From Eublepharis macularius (lineage: Eukaryota; Chordata; Lepidosauria; Squamata; Eublepharidae), in contig NC_072791.1 in NCBI RefSeq assembly GCF_028583425.1, positions 32,495,368-32,559,367 on the forward strand: a stretch of DNA of 64,000 bases, read 5' to 3'. Positions 47,302 through 57,853 of the stretch are shown in pieces (the stretch's first letter is position 1; each line of letters begins with the position of its first letter). A model generated the notes under the pieces. It had not been told where the DNA came from. It ran no database searches and was given only the letters and a program-made list of their open reading frames with translations. A program made the position numbers and the translations under genes.

Positions 47302-48084
47302 ATGTCAAAAAAAGAGTGGCAATCGGCAATAGAAAACCTGGATAAAAAACTTTTGGACGTGATTAAAGAACTTAAGGACACGAAATTGGAGCTGATTAAA
47401 GAGGTTAAAGAGGTCAAACAGACAGTAAAATCGGAGTTGTCAGAAGTGAAAAAAGGTATGGAAACAATACAAAGTGAACTACAAGGAACGCAGCAGAGAG
47501 TTAAAACAGTAGAAGACGCGATGGAGAACTTAGCAGGCACGCAACAAACAGAGATGAGACTGATGAGGGGAAGGATGTCGGTTGCGGAAACTAAACACAT
47601 GGAGAAGCAGTTACGGTTTCGTGGTTTGCCAGAAGTGGAAGGAAAGTCAGCGCAAGAACAGATGACTGAGGTGTTAGCTGAATATCTGGGGAAGGAGGAG
47701 GAGGAAGTTGTGGCTATCCTTGATGTGGCATACCGTGTAAATTCGAGAATTGCAACCCAGAGGAAATTACCAAGAGACGTGATTGTGCAGTTTACGACAC
47801 GAAATATGAAAGAGAAGATTGTGACAAAACAGTTTCAAGATCCATTGGAGATTGATGGCAAGACGATTATCATAATGAAGGAATTACCCAGGTCAGTGTT
47901 ATTAGATCGGAAAAAATATAAAGTGCTAATTCAGATCTTGAAGGACATGAAAATCAGGTACAGATGGGAGTTGCCAGAAGGTGTGTCCTTTGAGTTTGGA
48001 GGGGCCAAAAAGCGTATCAGATCTGAGCGAGAGATGGAGCGATTTATAAGGGACAATGAAAAAGACTTACCAACAAGATTATGA
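47302..48084 (+). CDS. L1 ORF1 protein (RNA-binding chaperone)
   Basis: 260 residues. Residues ~1-90 form a long heptad coiled coil rich in K, E and L (LDVIKELKDTKLELIKEV), as in the trimerising stalk of L1 ORF1p. Residues ~105-190 carry the RRM (KQLRFRGLPEVEG as first strand, RDVIVQFTTRNMKEKI as later strand), and ~190-255 the C-terminal domain (RKKYKVLIQILKDMKIRYRW ... GGAKKRI). Shorter than the ~338-residue human protein, mostly in the N-terminal part and coiled coil. It binds L1 RNA as a trimer in the cytoplasmic particle. The ATG is the first in a long open frame after the 5'UTR. The stop overlaps the ORF2 start by four bases (ATGA). Confidence 0.9.
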   Translation: MSKKEWQSAIENLDKKLLDVIKELKDTKLELIKEVKEVKQTVKSELSEVKKGMETIQSELQGTQQRVKTVEDAMENLAGTQQTEMRLMRGRMSVAETKHMEKQLRFRGLPEVEGKSAQEQMTEVLAEYLGKEEEEVVAILDVAYRVNSRIATQRKLPRDVIVQFTTRNMKEKIVTKQFQDPLEIDGKTIIIMKELPRSVLLDRKKYKVLIQILKDMKIRYRWELPEGVSFEFGGAKKRIRSEREMERFIRDNEKDLPTRL

Positions 48085-51000
48085 GTATGGAGTGTAAAGT
48101 CTTATCTTGGAATGTAAATGGACTAAACTCACCAAACAAGAGAAAAAGTATTTTCCACTGGCTATTAAAACAAAAATGTGATATTGTTTGCTTGCAAGAA
48201 ACCCATATTCGAAAGCAGGATGTAAAATTTTTAAAAATGGGGAAATTGGGCAATGAATTTGTAGCGGCCTCTAATAAGAAAAAAAGAGGAGTGGTGTTGT
48301 ATATAAAAGAGGAGCTACAGCCAAAATTTGTAATAAAAGATGTGGAAGCCAGATTTATAGCAGTGGAATGTACATGGAACTTAAAAAAAGTATTGGTACT
48401 CGGAATTTATGCACCTAACGGTGCAAAAGAGAGCTTCTTTGAGGATTTGAGGAAGCAATTAGACGAACTTTCATACGACCAGATAATTCTTGCTGGAGAC
48501 TTCAATGGAGTGACGAACTTGGAACTAGATAAAAAGACATCAACTGTACAAAAGAAAAGAGGATTGTTACCAAAGCTTTTCTTTGAGCTGATACAACAGG
48601 AGACTTTAGAAGATGTATGGAGAAGAGAAAATCCTAAAAGTAGACAATTTACTTTTTACTCTTCAAGACACTGTACACTATCAAGAATTGATATGATCTG
48701 GGCCTCAAAAGACTTAGCGTTATGGACTAAGGAGGTAGAAATAATGCCGATGGTAGGCTCAGATCATAATCCAATCATGTGGAAATTAGGGAGGAGGAGA
48801 AAAAGGAAAGCATGGAGAATAAATGAGGACTTGTTACAGGAAGGAGAGAACGTGGAGATGTTGAGAAGAGAGACAAAGTTCTTCATACAATATAACGTGA
48901 ATAAAGAAGTACCAACTGACAAAGTTTGGGATGCTTACAAGGCGGTAATAAGGGGCATACTAATGGACTTAAATGGCAGAGTGAGAAAAAAGAAAGAGGA
49001 GAAGAGAAAAGAGATTGAGGAGAAAATAAAAGCCAAAGAAATACAGTTAAAAAAGAGACCAGGGAAAAAGAAATTACATCAGGAAATTAAAATACTTCAA
49101 GAACAGTTGGCAGCAATGAATAATAAAGAATTGGAGTGGAACCTTAAAAGACTGAATCAGAAAGTGTTTGAAGGAGCAAATAAACCTGGAAAGTATTTGG
49201 CATGGCAATTAAAAAAGAGAAGGGAAAAGAAAATAATAAACAAAATATGTGAGGACAATAAAACGTATCTGGAACAGACTACCATTAGTAGAGCCTTTTA
49301 CAAATTCTACGCTAAGTTATACAATAAGAAAGAGGTGAATAAAGAATCAATAGCGACATATTTGGAGAAAATGAAACTCCCAGTAATTTCGGAAGCTTGG
49401 AGAAATAGACTGAATAATGAAGTAACGGATGAGGAAATAAGTAAAGCAATACAATCTGCAAATCTAGGAAAGGCGCCAGGGCCAGATGGACTTACGGCTA
49501 AATTTTACAAGACAATGGCCAATGAACTGGCACCATTCCTAAAAGAGGTGATCAGTGGAGTTTTAAAGGATCAACGGATTCCAGGTACTTGGAATGAAGC
49601 GAATATATCATTGATCCCTAAAGAAGGCCAAGACTTGACAAACGTGAAAAATTATAGACCTATATCGTTACTTAATAATGACTATAAAATCTTTGCGAAG
49701 ATACTGGCGGAGAGACTGAAGGGGTGGCTTTCGGAAGTTATTGAGGAGGAACAAGCAGGCTTTTTGCCAGACAGACAAATTAGAGACAACTTGAGGACAG
49801 TGATAAATGCTATTGAATACTATGACAAGCGTTGTGATAAGGAGGTTGGTTTCTTCTTTGTTGATGCTGAAAAGGCGTTTGATAATTTAAACTGGGATTT
49901 TATGTTTGCCACTATGGAAAAGCTACAAATGGGAGAAAGATTCATTAGAGCAATAAAGGAAATTTACAGAGACCAAAATGCAGCAATTGTGGTGAATGAT
50001 GAAGTGACTAAGAAATTAGTTATAAGTAAAGGAACAAGACAAGGTTGCCCGCTGTCTCCGCGGTTGTTCATTTTGGTATTGGAGATTCTGATGATACAAA
50101 TACGACAAGATGAAGAAATCCGTGGAATAAAAATAAAGGACTATTCTTATAAGGTCAGAGCATTTGCGGATGACATAATGCTAATTGTGGAAGACCCAAT
50201 GGAGAACATGCCAAAAGTGATAGATAAGATTAAGGAGTTTGGGGACTTGGCAGGTTTTTATATCAATAAAAAGAAATCAAAGGTATTATGCAAAAACATG
50301 ACTAAGCAAAAACAACAATTGCTAATGGAAATAACGGAATGTGAAGTAACAAATAAGGTGAAATATTTGGGAATTGAACTGACTGCAAAGAACATAGATT
50401 TATTTAAAAATAACTATGAAAAACTATGGACTCAGATAGAGAGAGATCTGATCAAATGGAACAGATTGAATTTGTCATGGTTGGGAAGGATTGCAGCAGT
50501 AAAAATGAATGTGTTACCAAGAGTAATGTTTTTGCTACAGACAATACCAATCATCAGAGACTCTAAGCAATTTGAAAAATGGCAGAGGAAAATATCAGAC
50601 TTTGTATGGGCAGGCAAGAAGCCTCGAGTGAAAATGAAAGTTTTACAAGATGCAAAAGAAAGAGGCGGAATGCAACTGCCCAATCTAAGACTTTACCATG
50701 ACGCAATCTGCCTAGTGTGGTTGAAAGAGTGGATGACGTTAAAGAATAAGAAATTACTAGCCCTAGAGGGATACAAAAAAATATTCGGATGGCACGCATA
50801 CCTATGGCATGATAAAGTAAAGGTGAACTCGATGTTCCTGCATCATTATATACGGAGAAGTTTATATACAATCTGGAAGAAGTACAGAATCTATTTACAA
50901 GAAGGAACCCCTTTGTGGGTAGTTCCATATGAGGTGATAGACCCGAGAGCTGTTGATAATGAGCAACAATGTTTAACTTACAAAGAAATAACTAGAACTG

Positions 51001-51251
51001 AAGCATCTAAACTCAGAATAAAGACTCAGGAGGAACTATCACCTTATTATGACTGGTTCCAGTACAGACAGATTAGAGATTTATATAACTCGGACTCTGT
51101 AAAGCGAGGTATACGAACAGAGAATTCGGAACTAGAGCAGACCCTTCTTAAAGATGACAAGAAAAGAATATCCAAGGTATACCAAGTACTGTTGAAATGG
51201 TATACTGAGGACGAAATAGTTAAAGTACAAATGGTGAAATGGGCCATAAAC
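48081..51251 (+). pseudogene. L1 ORF2 (endonuclease-reverse transcriptase), 3' truncated by an LTR
   Basis: About 1,057 L1 codons, then seven residues and a stop read into the LTR. The order is: apurinic-type endonuclease (residues 1-230; VLSWNVNGLN, CLQETHI, AGDFNGV, SRIDMIW and the catalytic GSDHNPI), a basic linker, then reverse transcriptase (~450-750; KAPGPDGL, NYRPISLLNNDYKI, FFFVDAEKAFD, GTRQGCPLSP, and the AFADDIML catalytic centre with its two aspartates), and part of the C-terminal region. L1 ORF2p is normally ~1,250 residues with a Cys-rich end; that end is missing. The protein nicks genomic DNA at T-rich sites and copies L1 RNA there. No internal stop or frameshift. Confidence 0.92.
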
Positions 51252-51668
51252 TGTCAGGCTGTGGCTAAATAATGCTCTTTCTACAGACTCCCCTCCACAA
51301 GCAAACAAGAGTCCATTGTTTGAATAAGGAAACTTTACTGCAGAAAAAGTCCATTATAGTCCACGGTCCTGAATAGAGAACTCAGGATGGTACATGATCA
51401 TTGTTACCAATGAAGAGCAAAGCATGAGGTACAAAGTAACAGTTCCCAGCTGCACCAGCCTCCCCCCATAGTTCTCAAAACAACATCTTTCAGTCTTGGG
51501 AAGTTGCTCCCTCTCAAGGTCAATCCTTGGTGGAACGGTGTTAGACACAACAATCTCGTCCGGTGAGAAGTCTGCTTGGGAACTGGTGCACCTGTGGGGA
51601 AAGCACTCAAACACTAGAAGCATTAGAAAATGGAGTCAGTACAGTTTACATATACACTGGACCTGACA
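51252..51668 (-). repeat. LTR of the chromovirus-type element (3' LTR)
   Basis: 417 bp bounded by TGTCAGG and CCTGACA, the TG...CA ends of LTRs within a 7-bp inverted repeat. On the inside (51669-51690, minus strand) lies the purine-rich tract AAGGGGGGCAGAAA expected for plus-strand priming, so this is the 3' LTR. The L1 frame is cut exactly at its first base. No matching second LTR exists in the window. Confidence 0.85.
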
Positions 51669-51680
51669 TTTCTGCCCCCC

Positions 51681-52579
51681 TTAAAATAAATCCCCCCCTG
51701 GCTTATATGGGTAGCGAGTATGGAAAGCTTTGGTTAATCTAGGAGCATGAACATGCACAGAGTTCACCCATTCATCGTAACCAGAATCAAAGTCCTTCCA
51801 CCTGATGAGGTAAAAAAGCTGATTACGTTTGAATTTAGAGTCCAGAATTTGTTGCACTTCATAGTGTACTTGGTCGTCTATCAACGTTGGAATGGGTGGA
51901 GCTTTGACATGCCACTTGTCATCTGTTGGAGCTCTTTTCAAGAGGCTGACATGGAACGTGTCATGAACATGGCGCAAATTCTTGGGTAAATTCACAGCAA
52001 CAGTCACTTTATTGATTACTTTGCGTACAGTAAAGGGTCCAAGGAATTTTAATGCTAATTTGCGGCTGGTCTGGGCTAGTTTCAGATTTTTGGTAGATAT
52101 GTAAACATGATCTCCAGGTTGTAAATCCCAATCGGCCGCACGATGGCGATCTGCGTACTTTTTGTAATCCCGTTTGGCTTTTTCGAGATGTTGTTTTATA
52201 AGAGTCCATTGTTGAGCAGCCTCCCCCCACCATGAAGACACATCCGGCGAAGACACATCCGACTGGAGAGGGGGAGCGTCCAGCGGGAAAGGGTTGAAGT
52301 GAGCTCCATACACAACTTTGAAAGGAGCCTCTCCAGTGGAAGCATGCACACTGTTGTTGTATGAGAATTCAGCTAGCGGGAGAAGGTCCACCCAATTATC
52401 CTGTTGGAAGTTAATGTAGCAACGAAGGAACTGTTCTAAGATCTGATTAGTTTTTTCGGATTGTCCGTCGGTTTGTGGGTGGTGGCTTGAGCTGATTCCC
52501 TGTTCAATATTCAACATTCGTAAAAGCTCCCGCCAGAAGTTGGCAACGAACTGCCCGCCGCGATCCGAAATCACCTTGG
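51681..52579 (-). pseudogene. Integrase C-terminal half with chromodomain
   Basis: In element direction the frame starts in the integrase core ([13 protein letters not shown], second catalytic Asp region; then SSHHPQTDGQSEKTN with the catalytic Glu region), followed by the GPF/Y-type module (LGPFTVRKVINKVTVAVNLP) and HDTFHVSLLK. It ends in a chromodomain (YEVQQILDSKFKRNQLFYLI, then RWKDFDSGYDEW). The first catalytic Asp and the HHCC zinc domain are not in this block. Its frame differs from the upstream RT piece because of the junction at 52573-52579. Chromodomains guide chromovirus integration to chromatin marks. Confidence 0.85.
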
Positions 52580-53441
52580 GCCACGACGTTGAGCAGGTCT
52601 CGGATGAGCGGGATGGGGTAGGCGTTGTTGGTAGACACAGCATTCAGTCCCCTAAAGTCCGTGCACAGCCGAAGCCTTCCATCTTTTTTCTTCACGAAGA
52701 GGACCGGAGCCGCATGGGGACTATTGGCTGGGCGGATGAACCCCCGTTGGAGATTGGTGTCGATGAATTTCCGGAGCTCTTCCCGTTCATGGAGATTCAT
52801 AGGATAAAGTCGGCCTTTGGGTAGTGAGGCTCCGGGTAAGATCTCTACTGCGCAGTCGGTTCTTCTGTGCGGGGGCAGAGCATCAGCTTCTTCTTCGGAG
52901 AAAGCGTTTAAAAAGGGCCAATAATATTCGGGTATTTGATTTATGTCTTCCTGGGTAAGAAGAGCCTTTTCAGTGTGAGTGGGATCACTACCCCAATTTT
53001 GATTCCATCGATGGGTTTTACAGTTGGCGTGGGTAAAGGTGACGCATCCTTCAGCCCAATTTATGTGGGGGTTGTGATCACATAGCCACTTGCTGCCTAG
53101 GATTAACGGGTATTTGGCTGTGGAGCTGATGACGAAAGATCTTTTCTCCCAGTGTTGGCCCATACCTGTGACCACTGGAATTGTTTCAGTGGTAACAGGG
53201 TTCATGTTGGTGCCGTCCATTTGTTCAAAAATAACTGGGTTCCGCAATTCCCGGACTGGTAGGACCAGTCCGTTGACTAGGGCTGGGGCAATGATGTCTC
53301 TTGAACAGCCCGAATCAATGAGTGCTTGCACACGGATGTGCATCTTCCTCTCCGGGTTAAGCAAAATCACTGGTATGAATAATATGGACCCATGCGGCCG
53401 TGTCGTGACGGGCTTGGGGTGGATCTGTCGGCTGGGCCCTT
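52573..53441 (-). pseudogene. Protease and N-terminal part of reverse transcriptase
   Basis: Pol follows gag in the -1 frame. The retropepsin core is visible as [17 protein letters not shown] (DSG instead of the retroviral DTG, as in many Ty3/gypsy elements) with PLILGSKWL further on. Then comes the RT start: [20 protein letters not shown] and [16 protein letters not shown], up to [14 protein letters not shown]. At that point the normal RT core (first catalytic Asp, YLDD box) is missing and the sequence passes into integrase. The piece therefore has no RT catalytic centre. Confidence 0.85.
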
Positions 53442-55571
53442 TTACGACAGATCCATTTCGTTTCCCGACTGAGGACTTTCTGGGTTTCCCTCTACATTTG
53501 GGGTAGCGGGGTCGTATTCCATGACTTCTTCCGCTTCTAACCCCCTGTCAGAGGTAGGTCGCTGGGGAGTGCCACGACCCCTGCCCGCTCTGGGAGCTGG
53601 TGTTGGGCGTTGGAATGTAGGAAATGGAGTAGGGGTTGGACGCCGTAGTTGGAGTGGAGGTCTTTGCACAGGCCTGTAGGGGCATTGTGCTGCAAAGTGA
53701 CCGGCTTGTCCGCATTGCAAACACAACCCTTGCTGCCATCTAGCATCTCTCGCTCCGCGGGTGGCGTAACCAGTACCCCGTCCTCCCTTCTGTAACGTTA
53801 AGGATCGTCTCTGTCCCGTTTGTTGTTGTTGTTCAACCAAACGGACTTCCAAAATGCGATTTTCGACTTCGCATGCAAGTTGAATCCAGCCCAATAGAGA
53901 AGGAGGGTTGTCCTGCATAAGGGCTCTATCCAGGAGTCTCGGGTTCAGCCCTTGTTTGAACAGAATTATCTTGGTGGATTCTTCACACCTAGGGCATTTA
54001 GCGGCTAGCTGTCGGAATTTCGTAACATAGTCTCTTGCCGACATGCTGCCTTGTCGAATGGCTTGCAATTCTGTTCGGGCCCTAGTTTCTTCCAAGGGGT
54101 CTTCGTATTGTGCTCGGATAGCATCCACCAACCCCTGTAAAGTATTGAGTTCTGGGGCCCCAATATTGTATAATCCTACATACCAGTCTGCTGCTTTGCC
54201 TTGTAAACGAGAACCGAGATGCTCGATTTGGCTGGCCTCGCTACCAAAGAGATGTCCCCACCGGTTGAAGAACTGTACTACCTGCACGAGGAAAAATCCC
54301 AGTTTGGAGGGATCCCCGTCAAAAGTAGCTTCCAGTTTCACCCAGCCCATGGGAAGGTCTTGTCTCGGGGCTGGTGCCGGGTAAAAGTCCATCGGAACCA
54401 TCAAGGGCGCTTGCGGCACGGGGAGAGGTTGTTGGGGCCATGGTTGTGGCAGCGGTGCTGGCTGTGCTGGCGGCGGTAGCACCGGCTGGGCTGGCGGCGG
54501 CTGCGCTGGCTGGGCTGGCGGCGGTGGCCTTGGTTGGGTCGGTGGCGGTAGCACCGGCTGGGCTGGCGGCGGTGGCCTCGGTTGGGTTGGTGGCAGTAGT
54601 AACGGCTGGGCTGGAGGTGGCAACCGCGGCCGGGCTGGCGGTGGCAACACCGGAGGCGCAGGCCGTAGCGGTTGAGTAGGAGGTGGCCGAATAAGTTGGG
54701 CCATGATTGGCCGCTGCGGGGCGGGCCGGCGGGGTCGTAGTGGTATAGGCCCCACTGGTTGATTAGGAGGTGGTAATATTGGCAAATCTGGAGGCAAACG
54801 TACCGGTTGCTGTAAAGGTATTAGTTGCGGTCGAAGCGGGAGGGGCCGCAGTGGCGAAGGCCTGATGGGTGCTGGGCCGCGCGGGCTTGCCCCTCCCGGC
54901 GTCGTTGATCTGGGAATTAGAGGCTGTTCCCGTGGCACTGCTGGACCGTCCCCTGGGATTTGCTGAATGGGAATACTTGCTGGCGGTTGATGTGGCGATC
55001 CCTCCCTTGGAGGAGCTGGAGGTTCTTCTAACTGATCCGGCTGGATCGTTATTGGGGAAGCTGGAGGGGGTATCACCGGCGACGTTGTCGGACGGGTTGG
55101 CCCTTCTCCACGTTCTCTAGGCACCTCAACTGGAGTATCTTCGGAAGGCGGACCTCCGTCCGTTCTAGGGGGTTCCGTTGGAGTTTCTCCAGGCACCTCA
55201 ACTGGAGTATCCCCGGAAGGCGGGACTTCGTCCGGTCTAGGAGGTTCCGCGGGAGCTTCTCCCGGTTCTCCAGGACGGGTTTCCTCCTCTCCTTCCAATA
55301 TGGGAGGGTCGATAGGGCCCTCGCCAGTGAGGCGGGATCCTTCTTCACCCTCAGCAGGGTAACTTGAGTGCGGCGGCTGCCACGGGACGAAATCCCTCAT
55401 ATGGGGAATAACGCTTTGTAGTGTTGCTATTTGTACGGCCATCTCTTCAGGTGATGGTCTCTCACCGGCTACCATCACCGAGAGCAGATGTATGGCATGA
55501 GCTAGGCTTTCCTCCATGTCGATCAATCTAGCTTCCAGCTGTTGGATTCGACCTGGACCCGGTTGTCCCAT
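53442..55571 (-). CDS. Gag protein of the chromovirus-type element
   Basis: About 709 residues from the ATG at 55571 ([15 protein letters not shown]). First a short coiled-coil-like part, then a ~330-residue proline-rich region made of imperfect repeats such as [20 protein letters not shown]. The capsid-like domain follows ([20 protein letters not shown] ... [16 protein letters not shown] ... [16 protein letters not shown]), then one CCHC knuckle [14 protein letters not shown]. The frame has no stop. It also stays open upstream of this ATG for ~108 codons and into the displaced pol piece, so the true start is uncertain. Related domesticated host genes exist (RTL/PEG10 group), but this copy sits in a retrotransposon. 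Confidence 0.8.
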   Translation of the reverse strand: MGQPGPGRIQQLEARLIDMEESLAHAIHLLSVMVAGERPSPEEMAVQIATLQSVIPHMRDFVPWQPPHSSYPAEGEEGSRLTGEGPIDPPILEGEEETRPGEPGEAPAEPPRPDEVPPSGDTPVEVPGETPTEPPRTDGGPPSEDTPVEVPRERGEGPTRPTTSPVIPPPASPITIQPDQLEEPPAPPREGSPHQPPASIPIQQIPGDGPAVPREQPLIPRSTTPGGASPRGPAPIRPSPLRPLPLRPQLIPLQQPVRLPPDLPILPPPNQPVGPIPLRPRRPAPQRPIMAQLIRPPPTQPLRPAPPVLPPPARPRLPPPAQPLLLPPTQPRPPPPAQPVLPPPTQPRPPPPAQPAQPPPAQPVLPPPAQPAPLPQPWPQQPLPVPQAPLMVPMDFYPAPAPRQDLPMGWVKLEATFDGDPSKLGFFLVQVVQFFNRWGHLFGSEASQIEHLGSRLQGKAADWYVGLYNIGAPELNTLQGLVDAIRAQYEDPLEETRARTELQAIRQGSMSARDYVTKFRQLAAKCPRCEESTKIILFKQGLNPRLLDRALMQDNPPSLLGWIQLACEVENRILEVRLVEQQQQTGQRRSLTLQKGGRGTGYATRGARDARWQQGLCLQCGQAGHFAAQCPYRPVQRPPLQLRRPTPTPFPTFQRPTPAPRAGRGRGTPQRPTSDRGLEAEEVMEYDPATPNVEGNPESPQSGNEMDLS

Positions 55572-55896
55572 CGTAGAACCTCCTGCGGCGGCGGCTACAG
55601 GGGAAAACGGCCCCCAGGGTGGAGGGTCTCCCTGATCGTCTTGCGATCTCGCTGCTAGAATTCCTTTGGCTAGGCCCGTCACTGCCGAAATGCCGGAATC
55701 TACAGCAAGGGTGCGATTTTGCATCTGTACCCAACTTGATTCAGGAACCTCCGGTGGCTCCTTCCACTGGGCAAGTTCCGAATAATCCCAACTTAGGACG
55801 CCGCGGCGGGACGTGTCCCATTCCGTGTGCTCGGTCGTCCTATTCCAAAACAGCCACGGTTGGCTGCTGTCAAATTCAGGGACTGTCTCTAGGTTT
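55572..55896 (-). other. Gag leader region of the LTR element
   Basis: 325 bp between the gag ATG and the join to the displaced pol piece. It is open in the gag frame (WDTSRRGVLSWDYSEL, VPESSWVQM) and may be untranslated leader or an N-terminal extension of Gag. The join itself (AAAC shared by both sides at 55894-55900) shows a few bases of microhomology. No LTR or primer-binding site was seen. Confidence 0.55.
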
Positions 55897-57721
55897 GTTT
55901 GTGGGTGGTGGCTTGAGCTGATTCCCTGTTCAATATTCAACATTCGTAAAAGCTCCCGCCAGAAGTTGGCAACGAACTGCCCGCCGCGATCCGAAATCAC
56001 CTTGGACGGAAAAGAATGTAATTTTACGATGTGTTTTAAGAATAAATCCGCCAATTTTCGAGCGGTGGGTACAGCAGTACATGGAATAAAATGCGCTTGT
56101 TTGGAAAACAGATCCACCACTACTAAAATGCAATTATGTCCTTTTGAAATAGGTAAATCAGTGATAAAGTCCATGGATATTGTTTCCCAAGGTTTGTTAG
56201 GTGTTTCCAACGGTTGTAAGAGACCCGGAGGTTTCCCTTTCCGAGTTTTGGCGCTGAGACAAATGGGGCAGGAGCCTACATATTGGGAAATGTCTTTGCA
56301 CATGCCCGGCCACCAGAATTGCCGCTGTATTAAATGTAACGTTTTCAGGTACCCATAATGACCAGCTGTGGGGGCATCGTGACATCGTTGCAGAACCTCC
56401 CGTCGGAGGCTGTCCGGGACATAAAATTTGTTCCCGGCTAGCCAATCCCCCTGTGGGGATTGATTCAGTTTGTTTTTTGGTGCTTTACCCCCCTCCTTTT
56501 CCACCTCAGCTTTAAGTTTCGATTTCCACTCCTGGCTGTGCGGGAGAGGTTGGCTTGCTCGGCTGCGGGTGGTCACCACGCCTCCCAATTGCGTAGGCGA
56601 GAAGACTGTGTCTATAGTCTCCTCCCGTTTGCTTTTGTGTTGGGGCATGCGCGATAGGGCGTCTGCGAGAAAGTTAGTTTTGCCTGGGAGGTAATTCAGA
56701 GTAAAATTGAATTTGGAAAAGAATTCTGCCCATCGTAATTGTTTGGCATTCAGTCTGCGAGGGCTCCGCAGGGCCTCCAAATTTTTATGGTCTGTCCAAA
56801 CCTCAAAGGGGTGCCTCGCCCCCTCTAGCCAATGTCGCCAGTTAGTGAGGGCTGCTTTTACAGCAAAGGCTTCCTTCTCCCACACATTCCAATTTCTTTC
56901 AGCATCAGAAAACTTTCTTGAAAGGAATGCACAAGGCCGCAGCTTCCCATCCTCCCCCCTTTGCAATAATACCGCTCCAATGGCCGTATCGCTGGCGTCA
57001 ACCTGCACTATGAACGGGCAGTTTTCGTTGGGGTGGCATAGGACGGGTTCCGTTACAAACTGCCCTTTCAGACATTCAAAGGCTGTCTGGCAATCGGGTG
57101 TCCATTGTATTTTGGAGGAGGGTTTCTTTGCCTTGTCCCCTTTATCTTTGGTTTTTAATAGTTCTGTTAAGGGGAGCGTGATTTGCGCGAAATTTGCAAT
57201 GAAGTCTCTATAAAAGTTGGCAAAACCCAGGAAGGACTGCAGTTCTTTACGGGTGGTGGGAGTTTGCCATTCTTGGATCGCTTGTATTTTAGATGGATCC
57301 ATCTTTAAACCCTCTGGGGATATACAATAACCAAGGTAAGTGAGTTCAGTTTTATGGAATTCACATTTGGATAACTTGATGGGTAATTTATTCTCCATTA
57401 AAGTAGCTAGAACTTTCTGAACTAGTTGAATGTGGTCCTCCTCGGTGTCTGAGTAAATTAATACATCATCAAGATACACCACAACTCCTTTATAGAGGAA
57501 TTCATGTAATACTTCATTTATCATGGACATGAATACGGACGGGGCTCCCGTCAAACCAAAAGGCATAACTAAGTATTCAAACTGTCCGAGGGGCGTATTG
57601 AACGCTGTTTTCCACTCATCTCCTGCCTTTATACGAACGTGGAAGTAGGCATCTTTTAAATCTAATTTCGTAAAGATCTTACCTTGGGCCACGACGTTGA
57701 GCAGGTCTCGGATGAGCGGGA
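55897..57721 (-). pseudogene. Displaced pol piece: RT core, RNase H, integrase N-half
   Basis: Begins in mid-RT at the right edge ([11 protein letters not shown]) and runs on as KIFTKLDLKDAYFHVRI (first catalytic Asp), FGLTGAPSVFMSMIN, YLDDVLIYS (YLDD box), then the RNase H (VQVDASDTAIGAVLLQ, EKEAFAVKAAL, WTDHKNLEAL, LADALSRMP), the integrase zinc domain (RCHDAPTAGHYGYLKTLHLI, CPICLSAK) and the core start (TISMDFITDLP with the first catalytic Asp, then VISDRGGQF). It stops at SSHHPQT and fuses in frame to the gag leader, giving one open frame of 1,416 codons from 57692 to 53442. No internal stop. Confidence 0.85.
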
Positions 57722-57853
57722 ATGTTTTTGCTCACCAAAATACTCCTTCCAAAAATGCAAATGCTCCATTAGATCCAACATTTTTGTGTTCAGGAGAAGC
57801 AAAATGCCTCATTTGATCAATTTCATTTGTGTATGTATTGTACGTTTTTGGAA
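57722..57853. other. FBLN5 intron sequence right of the LTR element
   Basis: AT-rich, unrelated to L1 or to the LTR element. Any L1 3' end or 5' LTR expected here is absent. Confidence 0.6.

Larger units (their letters stand above)
46387..51251 (+). mobile_element. L1 LINE, 5' complete or nearly so, 3' end lost
   Basis: A ~0.9-kb 5'UTR (46387-47301), ORF1, and ORF2 open up to the point where an LTR starts at 51252. The 5' boundary is an estimate (start of 'aaggcgacttccggtttggg'). The 5'UTR begins GC-rich and turns purine-rich. Both reading frames are uninterrupted, which argues for a recent copy. The end of ORF2, the 3'UTR and the poly(A) tail are absent and do not reappear after the LTR element at 57722. 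Confidence 0.85.
51252..57721 (-). mobile_element. Rearranged chromovirus-type Ty3/gypsy LTR retrotransposon
   Basis: One LTR at the left (the 3' LTR in element orientation) and, going up in coordinate: integrase C-half with chromodomain, RT N-part and protease, gag, and then a second pol piece (RT core, RNase H, integrase N-half) that normally lies between the first two. There is no LTR at the right end; the element stops at 57721 in mid-RT and unrelated sequence follows. The 41 bp 57681-57721 equal 52573-52613, and the 109 bp 55897-56005 equal 52471-52579. It sits in the L1 copy on the left side only. Gag with CCHC knuckle, GPY-type integrase end and chromodomain place it among vertebrate chromoviruses (Sushi-like). 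Confidence 0.85.
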
